DNA of 64,000 nucleotides from an uncultured Anaerolineales bacterium. GTDB taxonomy: Bacteria > Chloroflexota > Anaerolineae > Anaerolineales > Villigracilaceae. Numbering within the stretch: the first letter of the stretch is position 1; each line of letters begins with the position of its first letter. This document shows positions 57,245 through 64,000 of the stretch, one piece after another. The position numbers were made by a program, and so were the translations under genes. The DNA is taken from assembly GCA_949319575.1 (NCBI GenBank), contig CASGHD010000035.1, positions 1 to 64,000 of the forward strand, read 5' to 3'. Below the pieces are notes generated by a model. The model was given only the letters and a program-made list of their open reading frames with translations. It was not told the DNA's origin and did not search any database.

Positions 57245-59830
57245 ATGATGCAAAATATCCTGCTGGCGATCCGCTCGTTGATTGCCCGCCCCTTGCGCAC
57301 CCTGCTGACTACATTTGGCATTGTGCTTGGCGTGGCGGTGATCCTCAGCATCAACATCACCAACCGAAGCACGCTTGCCGCCATCACCCGGCTATTCAGC
57401 GAATCCTCCGGCAGGACCAACCTGGTGATCACCAATGCCGACTTGACTTTGGGAGGATTCGACGAGGGAATTTTGTATCGCATCGAAACGGTCGCGGGCG
57501 TGGATGCCGCCGTGCCGCTCATTCAATCGCAAACCCTGCTTGCCGACGATTCCCAACGCAATGAATTCAATGTCAGTTTCTTCGGCATCGTGCCAGGCGG
57601 ACTCCTCGTGTATGGCATCGACCCAGCCAAAGACACGCTCGCGCGCGACTACAAGCTCGAAGCGGGGACGTTTCTCACCGAAGACCTCAATGAATTTCAC
57701 ATCGTGCTGGTGCGCGAGTTCGCAGAAGAGAACAACCTGCAATTGGGGAAGAGCGTCACCATCCGCACGCCGGCGGGGAACGCGCGCTTGAAGATCATCG
57801 GCTTGATCTCGCGCGAGGGACCCGGTCAGTTGAACAACGGCGCATTCGGCGTCGTTCCGCTTGACACGGCGCAAAAGATATTCGAACGCCCCAACGAACT
57901 CGACCAGGTGGATATCCTTGCCGCCGAGGAGAACCGCTCGCCGCAGGAACTGGACGCGCTAAAAGCCAGCCTACAAGACCGTATCGGCGTGCAATATTCA
58001 GTCATCTTCCCCGCCACGCAAGGCAAGCGCGTATCACAGATGGTCAGCGGATATCAAACGGGCTTGAATATATTCAGCATCATCGCCATCTTCGCCGGGG
58101 CATTCCTGATCTACAACGCTTTTTCGATGACCGTCATCGAGCGCACGCGCGAGATCGGCATGTTGCGCACGCTTGGCATGACGCGCTGGCAGGTGATGAA
58201 ACAAATCCTGCTGGAGGCGGTCACGCTTTCCATCGCAGGTTCCGCCATCGGCATCGGCTTGGGAATTTTACTCGCGCGCGGGTTAATCCGCGTTACCGAG
58301 GTCTTCCTTGCGCAGGACGTGAGCGATGTTCACATCCCCATTTCTGCTTTGTTAACGAGCGCGGGAATTGGCATCCTTGTTACATTACTGGCAACCGTCA
58401 TTCCCGCATGGCAGGCGGGACGCATCTCGCCGCTCGAGGCGTTGCGCATCCGCGGCAACAGCGACGATACATCCGCGATCCAACGCGGGCTTCGAATTGG
58501 CGCGGCGGTCATGCTTGTTTCGCTCATCGTGATCTTCCTGATTCCCATCCCCGAACCATTCGGGAGCCGCATCAACAACATGGCAGTCCTTGGCATGATG
58601 TTCGGCGGCGCATTGCTCATCCCCGCTTCGGTTGGGTTGTGGGAACGCTTCACGCGCGCCGCGATCCGTCGCATGTATGGGCGCGAGGGGCAACTGGGAA
58701 GCCGCAACATCGAGCGTTCGCGCTGGCGCACCGCGCTCACCGTGGCCGCGCTGATGATCGGCGTGGCAATGATCCTCAGCATCCGCGCCGTCACCATCGC
58801 CTTCGACCGCGACATCCGCAGTTGGATCGACGTATACATCGGCGGCGACCTCTTCGTGTTTTCCTCCATCCCCATGCGAAACGATCTACAGGCAAAGTTA
58901 GCCGCCGTCCCTGGGGTGGATGCGGTGACTCCCCTCCGCTACCTCGACATCAAGCGCGTCAAACCGGACGGGGAAACTGAGCCGCTCGCCCTCACCGCCG
59001 TCGACCCCTTGTCATATTCGCAGGTGACCTCGTTTGCGTTCACTGACAGCGAAGGCGACCCGGCAGACTTCCTTGCCCAACTCGCAGGCGGCGACACCAT
59101 CTTTGTTTCGAGCGTGCTTGCCGAAAAATATGGGTTGAAGCAAGGCGATATTCTCACGTTGAAAACGCGGCGCGGCGAGCGCGACTTCAAAATTGCCGCC
59201 ATCGTGGTGGATTATTACAACCGCGGCATGGTGGTGCAAGCCAGTTGGCGCGACTTGAAGCGCTACTTCCAGGTTAACGACGCGAGCGCGTATCTTGTGC
59301 AGGTGGAGGCAGGCGCCGATGAAACCACCGTGCAACAACAGATCGATAAACTCTACGGCAAGCGCCGCAACCTGACCATCCAATCGAACCAGACGTTGAA
59401 ATCGAGCGCGCTCAACCTGATCGGGCAGACCAGCAGTCTATTCGATGTGTTGGCGTTCATCGCCATGATCGTCGCGTCGCTGGGCGTGGTGAATACGATG
59501 ACCATGAACGTGCTGGAGCGCACGCGCGAACTCGGCATGTTGCGCAGTCTTGGCATGACGCGCTGGCAGGTGACCAAGATGATCCTCGCCGAAGCCCTGC
59601 TCATCGGCGTGATCGGCGGCGGGTTGGGATTGCTCTTTGGCTTGTTCCAATCGCGCGTGGTGATCTCCACGGTGAATTCCACTGCGGGCTACGACCTGAC
59701 GTACATCCTCCCCACGCAGGGAATCATCGTCAGCCTGGTCATCGCGTTGTTCGTCTCACAATTGGCGGCAATCCTCCCTGCGGCGCGCGCGGCGCGTTTG
59801 CGAATCATCGAGGCGATTCAATTCGAATGA
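57245..59830 (+). CDS. FtsX-type ABC transporter permease with two FtsX domains
   Basis: 861 residues. Starts MMQNILLAIRSLIARPLRTLLTTFGIVLGVAVILSINI (first helix, residues about 15-38), then an exported MacB-type domain to about 280, three helices (about 280-460, with VIERTREIGMLRTLGMTRWQVMKQILLEAV), a central helix pair, a second exported domain, and the final three helices with LERTRELGMLRSLGMTRWQVTKMILAEALLIGVIGGGLGLLFGL. The duplicated TRELGMLR.LGMTRWQV segment is diagnostic. The transporter probably drives export or removal of a lipophilic substrate with the adaptor. The stop overlaps the next gene (ATGA). Confidence 0.92.
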   Translation: MMQNILLAIRSLIARPLRTLLTTFGIVLGVAVILSINITNRSTLAAITRLFSESSGRTNLVITNADLTLGGFDEGILYRIETVAGVDAAVPLIQSQTLLADDSQRNEFNVSFFGIVPGGLLVYGIDPAKDTLARDYKLEAGTFLTEDLNEFHIVLVREFAEENNLQLGKSVTIRTPAGNARLKIIGLISREGPGQLNNGAFGVVPLDTAQKIFERPNELDQVDILAAEENRSPQELDALKASLQDRIGVQYSVIFPATQGKRVSQMVSGYQTGLNIFSIIAIFAGAFLIYNAFSMTVIERTREIGMLRTLGMTRWQVMKQILLEAVTLSIAGSAIGIGLGILLARGLIRVTEVFLAQDVSDVHIPISALLTSAGIGILVTLLATVIPAWQAGRISPLEALRIRGNSDDTSAIQRGLRIGAAVMLVSLIVIFLIPIPEPFGSRINNMAVLGMMFGGALLIPASVGLWERFTRAAIRRMYGREGQLGSRNIERSRWRTALTVAALMIGVAMILSIRAVTIAFDRDIRSWIDVYIGGDLFVFSSIPMRNDLQAKLAAVPGVDAVTPLRYLDIKRVKPDGETEPLALTAVDPLSYSQVTSFAFTDSEGDPADFLAQLAGGDTIFVSSVLAEKYGLKQGDILTLKTRRGERDFKIAAIVVDYYNRGMVVQASWRDLKRYFQVNDASAYLVQVEAGADETTVQQQIDKLYGKRRNLTIQSNQTLKSSALNLIGQTSSLFDVLAFIAMIVASLGVVNTMTMNVLERTRELGMLRSLGMTRWQVTKMILAEALLIGVIGGGLGLLFGLFQSRVVISTVNSTAGYDLTYILPTQGIIVSLVIALFVSQLAAILPAARAARLRIIEAIQFE

Positions 59831-62250
59831 AATCGTACATCACCTCGCTGGATTCTGAGAGCCAAGCCACAAAATCAGACGTGGGCGGCAAGGGGCTGAG
59901 TTTGTTATGGATCGTCCAACAGGGGTTCCGCACCGCGCCGGGGTTCATCGTCACCACAGAAGCCTTCATTGACGGTCAATTCGGAGGCGCGGGACTCCAA
60001 TCCGAAATCGACGAGGCGATTCGCTCCGCCTATCAACAACTCGGCGGGCGCGTTGCCGTGCGCTCCTCAATGGTCGGGGAAGATAGCGCCGACGCTTCGT
60101 TCGCGGGTCAACTGGACACACACCTCAACATCGAAGGCGCGGAGGAGGTTGTAAAAACCGTCCACGCGTGCTGGGCTTCGATGTTGAACCCGCGCGTCAG
60201 CGAATACATCAAGCAACATAACGGCGTCTTCGATGTCTCGATGGCGGTCGTTGTGCAACAGATGGTTGAAGCGCGCGCGGCGGGCGTGGCATTTTCCGCC
60301 GACCCGATCTCCGGCGACAACCTGGTGATCATCGAAGCGGCGCGCGGCTTGGGAGACGTGGTTGCCTCCGGGATGGTAAACCCGGATCGCTGGGTGGTCT
60401 CTGCGGAGGGTCGGATTCTCGACTCGCTCAATAATTCAGCGGACGCGCCCGCGCTCACCGACGAGCAGGCGGTGGAATTTGCGCGCATCGTTCGGCAGGC
60501 GGGAGTGAATGCCGGTTCCCCGCAAGATGTGGAATGGGCATGGGATGGGCGCGATTTTCTACTCTTGCAGGCGCGTCCCATCACCACGCTTCAGGACCGG
60601 GACACCTATTCGAGGCGGTTTATTTCTGAAATGGTGCCGGGGCTGGTCAAACCGCTGGTGTGGTCGACGACTACCTCCGCCATGGCGGACAATGTCTTTA
60701 GCCGCATCTTCGATGAACTGCTCGGCAAGGGCAACGTGGACACTTCGAGACTTGTGCGGCGAATCAACTCGCGGGCATACGCCAATGTGACCTTGCTCGG
60801 CAAAGCGTGCGAAAAACTCGGCTTGCCCGCCAATTTCTTCGAGACCATTACGCGCGGCGAAAAACCGACCAACGCTCGCAGGTCGTTTCTCTCTTTTAGC
60901 AATATCCCTGAAAAAATCCGTTTGATGCGTTTCGTGTGGCGAAACAGCCGCATCGCGCCCCGCGCCGCAGTTTTCATTGCGCGCCGTCATATGGAACTTG
61001 AACCGTTCCGCCGGCTGGATATGTCCGCATTGGGGGTCGAAGAGTTGCTCGCCGCGCTCGAGCAGTTAAAACAATATCACAAAGAAGCGCAGTGGAATGT
61101 GTTCGTCACGGCGTTGAATATGAGCGCGCGCAACCGCATGTTGGGGCGGATGGTCCAGCGCCACGCGCCAGACGTGGCGGCAGGCGATCTGCTGAACGGC
61201 GCGGCTCCGTCTCATGCGCTTGGCGCTAACCACGCCCTGTTGGATATGGCGAACCTTGTTCGCGGGCTGGATGATGCCGGGAGACAACTCGTTGCCGCAG
61301 GGAATGTGAATTCAATTCAAACCGCTTTGAACGCGAGCGCGGACGGCAAACGTCTGCTCGCCGCCATGGAACAGTTCACGGCGCGGTTCGGCTTCCTCAG
61401 CGCGAATGGCACAGATTTTTCATTGCCATCCTGGCGCGAGACCCCGTCTATGTTGTGGCAGATGGTGGGCAGGCTCGCCAAACAGCCGCATCCCACATTG
61501 ACCAACACGGCGGAACGACAGGCAATCGCATTAAAAAAGGTAAAATCGAAACTCAACCCGCTCATGCGCAGGCGGTTCTTGCGCCTGCATGCCGCAACGT
61601 TGAACTATATCGACCTGCGCGAACGCGCCAGCCAGTTGATTTCGGAGGACGCGCACCTCATGCGGCGCGTGTATCTTGCCCTGGCAGACCATTTGATCAC
61701 GCAGGCGAAGCTCCGACAGCGCGACGATATTTTCTTTCTCAGCCGCGAGGAAGTGATTCAACTTGCGCGCGGAACGATGGACGCCGAAGAGGCGAATCGG
61801 CTGGGGGCGGCGAGGCAGTTTGAATTGGCGAAGGACGCGGGGTTCGATCCGCCGGAGGTCATTCGCGGGAGCGTATCCGTCCGGCGCAGTGGAAACGTCG
61901 AGGGCGAATCGTCCGATGTGTTGACCGGCATCAGCGGAAGCGCGGGTATTGTGCAAGGGCGGGCGCGTATCGTGCGCGACCCGGCCCACGCGCCCCAGGA
62001 TCTGAGCCGCGAAGATATTCTCATCGTCCCGTTCACCGATGTGGGCTGGACTCCCCTGCTGGCTGGCATCGGCGGCATCGTGGCAGAGACGGGCGGGCAA
62101 CTTTCGCACACCGCCATCGTGGCGCGTGAATACGGCTTGCCCGCGGTGGTGAGCGTGAAGCGCGCCACACAACGCGTGCGCGAAGGCGAATGGATCATTG
62201 TGGACGGCGCGCAAGGGCGCGTATATTTAAATCAGGAGGTTCAATCATGA
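59827..62250 (+). CDS. PEP-utilising phosphotransferase, rifampin phosphotransferase / PEP synthase-like
   Basis: 807 residues. N-terminal PPDK/PEP-synthase ATP-grasp: DVGGKGLSLLWIVQQGFRTAPGFIVTTEAF, GGRVAVRSSMVGEDSADASFAGQLDT, AAGVAFSADPISGDNLVIIEAARGLGDVVASGMVNPDRWVV, WAWDGRDFLLLQARPITTL (to about 260). A long helical middle part follows, then the mobile phosphohistidine domain GGIVAETGGQLSHTAIVAREYGLPAVV (catalytic His about 761). No TIM-barrel PEP domain follows, so the layout is that of rifampin phosphotransferase (Rph), which transfers the beta-phosphate of ATP to an acceptor, rather than of PEP synthase. It overlaps both neighbours by 4 nt. Acceptor unknown. Confidence 0.85.
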   Translation: MKSYITSLDSESQATKSDVGGKGLSLLWIVQQGFRTAPGFIVTTEAFIDGQFGGAGLQSEIDEAIRSAYQQLGGRVAVRSSMVGEDSADASFAGQLDTHLNIEGAEEVVKTVHACWASMLNPRVSEYIKQHNGVFDVSMAVVVQQMVEARAAGVAFSADPISGDNLVIIEAARGLGDVVASGMVNPDRWVVSAEGRILDSLNNSADAPALTDEQAVEFARIVRQAGVNAGSPQDVEWAWDGRDFLLLQARPITTLQDRDTYSRRFISEMVPGLVKPLVWSTTTSAMADNVFSRIFDELLGKGNVDTSRLVRRINSRAYANVTLLGKACEKLGLPANFFETITRGEKPTNARRSFLSFSNIPEKIRLMRFVWRNSRIAPRAAVFIARRHMELEPFRRLDMSALGVEELLAALEQLKQYHKEAQWNVFVTALNMSARNRMLGRMVQRHAPDVAAGDLLNGAAPSHALGANHALLDMANLVRGLDDAGRQLVAAGNVNSIQTALNASADGKRLLAAMEQFTARFGFLSANGTDFSLPSWRETPSMLWQMVGRLAKQPHPTLTNTAERQAIALKKVKSKLNPLMRRRFLRLHAATLNYIDLRERASQLISEDAHLMRRVYLALADHLITQAKLRQRDDIFFLSREEVIQLARGTMDAEEANRLGAARQFELAKDAGFDPPEVIRGSVSVRRSGNVEGESSDVLTGISGSAGIVQGRARIVRDPAHAPQDLSREDILIVPFTDVGWTPLLAGIGGIVAETGGQLSHTAIVAREYGLPAVVSVKRATQRVREGEWIIVDGAQGRVYLNQEVQS

Positions 62251-62966
62251 ACACAAGTGTGATCTTGATGGCGGCGGGGATCGGCTACCTCTTCGGCTCG
62301 GTCTCGTTCGCGCGCGTGGTGGCGCGGCTCTTTGCGCCGGGCATCGACCCCTCGAATGTGAGACTCGACATCCAAAACACCGACGAGAAATTCCAGGTTG
62401 GAGTGACGAGCGCGACCACGCTTTCGATGCAGGGCGGTCCGAAACTCGGCTTTCTCACCGCCGTGCTCGATATGCTGAAAGTGGCATTGCCCACGCTGTT
62501 TTTCAAAACGCAATACCCGGGCGAATTTTATTTCCTCGTCACCGCGCTGGCGGGCATGGTGGGGCATGTGTGGCCCGTGTGGTATCGCTTCAAAGGCGGG
62601 CGCGGATTGACCGCCGTGTACGGCGCCATGTTCACCGTGGATTGGGTGGGCACGTTCGTCACATTCTTCGGCGGGATGTTGTTGGGCATCATCGTGATCC
62701 GCGACCTGCTGGTGGCGTATCTCTCGGGCTTGTGGCTGTTGGTGATCTGGCTGTGGTTCCGCACGCACGAGATGGCGTACGTGTGGTACGGTCTTGCCGC
62801 CAACTTGATCTTCCTTTTTTCGATGATCCCAGAGATCAAACAATATCTCGACTTGAGGCGGCGCGGATTCGGCGCGGACATCGGCGAGACGGTGCAACTC
62901 ACCGGCATGGGACGCGGAATCTACCGCTTCGCCAAGCGATTGAAGCTGATTCGCGACCCCAAGTGA
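62247..62966 (+). CDS. PlsY-like glycerol-3-phosphate acyltransferase paralogue
   Basis: 239 residues, about five to six membrane helices. Starts GIGYLFGSVSFARVVARLF, matching the GYLLGSiPfg of PlsY; the second and third PlsY motifs survive as VGHVWPVWYRFKGGRGLTAVYG. The first motif, normally GSGNiGATNv, is replaced by VRLDIQNTDEKFQVGVTSATTLSMQ, so it is a diverged member and glycerol-3-phosphate acylation cannot be assumed. AGGAGG 6 nt before ATG; ATG overlaps the upstream TGA. Tightly coupled to the Rph-like and hydrolase genes, it probably acylates or transfers a group within a lipid pathway specific to this operon. Confidence 0.8.
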   Translation: MNTSVILMAAGIGYLFGSVSFARVVARLFAPGIDPSNVRLDIQNTDEKFQVGVTSATTLSMQGGPKLGFLTAVLDMLKVALPTLFFKTQYPGEFYFLVTALAGMVGHVWPVWYRFKGGRGLTAVYGAMFTVDWVGTFVTFFGGMLLGIIVIRDLLVAYLSGLWLLVIWLWFRTHEMAYVWYGLAANLIFLFSMIPEIKQYLDLRRRGFGADIGETVQLTGMGRGIYRFAKRLKLIRDPK

Positions 62967-63649
62967 ATCCCCAGCCTGTAGTTTTTCTCGGCGGGTTCCT
63001 CAGCGTTCCCTCCATCTATGCGGGGGTGGCGCAAGAGATCGAGCGCGTGAGCGGACAACGCGTCTTCATCGTTCAGGCGCGCGCGCATCACTGGCTGACG
63101 ACGGTCACCGCCGCCGGCTGGGCGCTCGTCATCCGCAAATTGGATGAGGCGGCGCGCGAGGCGGTGAAAACATCCGCCACCGGCAAAGTGACAGTCATCG
63201 GTCACAGTTCGGGCGGGGTGATGGCGCGGCTGTACCTCGGCGCAAAACCTTACAGCGGACACATCTTCAACGGCTTGCAATGGGTGGATACGCTGGTCAC
63301 GTTGGGGAGTCCGCATTACAACCATCGCGGCGGCAGGTTGCGCAACCGGGTCAACGCAATGTACCCCGACGCGTTCTTCGCGCCGCAGGTGAAATATGTT
63401 TCTGTGGCGGGAAAATCCGCGCAAGGCAAACGCGACGGCGCCTCTGCGGAACGTCGCATCTATGGCGTGTACAAACGCCTGTGCGGAAACGGCTCCGCGT
63501 GGGGCGATGGGTTCGTGCCGCTCGAGTCCGCGTTGTTGAAGGGATCGGAGCAGGTTGTGCTGGACGGCGCGCATCATTTTGGCTTGAAGGGAAAATTGTG
63601 GTACGGCTCGCCAAGCCTGGTGGATGAGTGGTGGAGGGTAGTTGGATAG
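62963..63649 (+). CDS. alpha/beta hydrolase (lipase/esterase-like)
   Basis: 228 residues from GTG at 62963, which overlaps the upstream TGA. An N-terminal oxyanion-type PVVFLGGFLSVPSIYAGVAQEIE, nucleophile elbow VTVIGHSSGGVMARLYLG (Ser about 83), then VDTLVTLGSPHYNHRGG (Asp region) and the likely acid/His in VLDGAHHFGLKG. This resembles a lipase class 2/PGAP1-like serine hydrolase, consistent with lipid work in this operon. No signal peptide. An 8-bp-period repeat covers the last codons and stop. Confidence 0.85.
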   Translation: MNPQPVVFLGGFLSVPSIYAGVAQEIERVSGQRVFIVQARAHHWLTTVTAAGWALVIRKLDEAAREAVKTSATGKVTVIGHSSGGVMARLYLGAKPYSGHIFNGLQWVDTLVTLGSPHYNHRGGRLRNRVNAMYPDAFFAPQVKYVSVAGKSAQGKRDGASAERRIYGVYKRLCGNGSAWGDGFVPLESALLKGSEQVVLDGAHHFGLKGKLWYGSPSLVDEWWRVVG

Positions 63650-63680
63650 TTAGGTAGTTAGGTGGTTTTGTAGTTAGGGA
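63637..63680. repeat. octamer/heptamer-period tract (tract 13)
   Basis: TAGTTGGA, TAGTTAGG, TAGTTAGG, TGGTTTTG and TAGTTAGG, period 8, covering the hydrolase stop codon. It is the 8-bp-period counterpart of the 7-bp tracts. Confidence 0.8.
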
Positions 63681-63715
63681 ATTTCTCCCTTGAAAAGGCG
63701 ATTGTGACACATCGA

Positions 63716-64000
63716 ATGAAAATTATCATGTTCTGGTTGTTGTTGATCGTGATCCTCGGGTTATTCATCACAAATGTTTCTCTGTATCGGGAACTGCGAA
63801 AATTCTACGTATTGCTTTACAATTCCCAACTCGACCCGATCGGACTATCTTACTTTCGTGAAGACGCAGGACAAATTACGAGCGATAAGCCAATTGTGGT
63901 TTTCTACGGGGACTCAAGAGCCGCGCAATGGGTCGCCCCTCAAACCGACGACTACGCATTTATCAATCGGGGTATCGGCAACCAAACATCGGCGCAAGTG
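63716..64000 (+). CDS. SGNH/GDSL hydrolase-like protein, N-terminal fragment
   Basis: First 95 codons of a gene cut by the right edge. A membrane anchor (MKIIMFWLLLIVILGLFITNVSL) precedes IVVFYGDSRAAQW, the block-I GDS nucleophile motif of SGNH hydrolases, and INRGIGNQTSAQV, which fits block II with its Gly. Expected to act outside the membrane as an esterase or acyltransferase on lipids or polysaccharides. It continues the plus-strand operon 66 nt after the alpha/beta hydrolase. Confidence 0.75.
   Translation, partial: MKIIMFWLLLIVILGLFITNVSLYRELRKFYVLLYNSQLDPIGLSYFREDAGQITSDKPIVVFYGDSRAAQWVAPQTDDYAFINRGIGNQTSAQV

Noticed and set aside
59827-62250. Complete phosphoenolpyruvate synthase
   Set aside because: The C-terminal PEP/pyruvate TIM-barrel domain is missing; the chain ends with the phosphohistidine domain.
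112-63680. Diversity-generating retroelement origin of the heptamer tracts
   Set aside because: No reverse transcriptase, template repeat or variable C-type lectin domain is visible in the window, and the tracts are tandem repeats and not adenine-mutated copies.

Overview
The window looks like chromosome from a member of the Chloroflexota, most likely class Anaerolineae. That placement is an inference from gene content (FemAB-type proteins, DUF1385, DUF3048, a MoxR/DUF58/DUF4129 cluster, an NB-ARC/TPR ATPase, LysM-M23 peptidase, SelB), moderately high GC, several apparently leaderless genes and many GTG/TTG starts. I found no IS element, prophage or CRISPR array.

Layout. (1) 1-9716, all minus strand: a surface polysaccharide operon that begins with a response regulator, an unknown protein and a histidine kinase, then runs through a GT2 glycosyltransferase, a lipid-carrier sugar-phosphate transferase, a UDP-sugar epimerase and a membrane 4,6-dehydratase-like protein to two FemAB-type aminoacyltransferases (the last cut by the window edge). 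(2) 9.8-16.8 kb: RidA, a small secreted protein, a large membrane protein, an enolase-superfamily enzyme, a CapA-like lipoprotein and DUF309. (3) 16.8-21.3 kb: DUF4129, membrane protein, MoxR, DUF58, membrane protein. (4) 21.3-27.8 kb: an apparently AT-richer accessory block with three secreted lipoproteins (two beta-propeller-like) divergent from a large HTH/NB-ARC/TPR ATPase. (5) 27.9-39.6 kb: GNAT, aldo/keto reductase, P-loop kinase-like protein, PHP protein, SecG, oligopeptide-binding protein, M20 peptidase, DUF1385, phosphodiester glycosidase, Fe-S PD-(D/E)XK nuclease, DUF3048 lipoprotein. (6) 39.7-43.3 kb: three membrane genes resembling the antiporter modules of complex I / hydrogenase-4, with no hydrophilic subunits. 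(7) 43.6-53.5 kb: coiled-coil protein, SelB, SRAP peptidase, MFS, LysM-M23 peptidase, tRNA-Val(CAC), ECF sigma factor plus putative anti-sigma, DUF1684, response regulator, ThpR and RsfS (apparently CTG-initiated). (8) 53.6-64 kb, all plus strand: HlyD-like adaptor, ABM-fold protein, PucC-family transporter, MacB/Lol-type ABC transporter, a rifampin-phosphotransferase/PEP-synthase-like enzyme, a PlsY-like acyltransferase, an alpha/beta hydrolase and a partial SGNH hydrolase. The last ABC-to-hydrolase steps are joined by 4-nt stop/start overlaps.

The most unusual feature is the repeat content. Two periodic families recur across the window: short imperfect tandem tracts with a 7-bp (sometimes 8-bp) period, which also lie inside genes and over their starts and stops, and intergenic inverted repeats whose arms are built from degenerate 9-bp units. 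A third set consists of conventional palindromes, some of which have been absorbed into protein-coding sequence.
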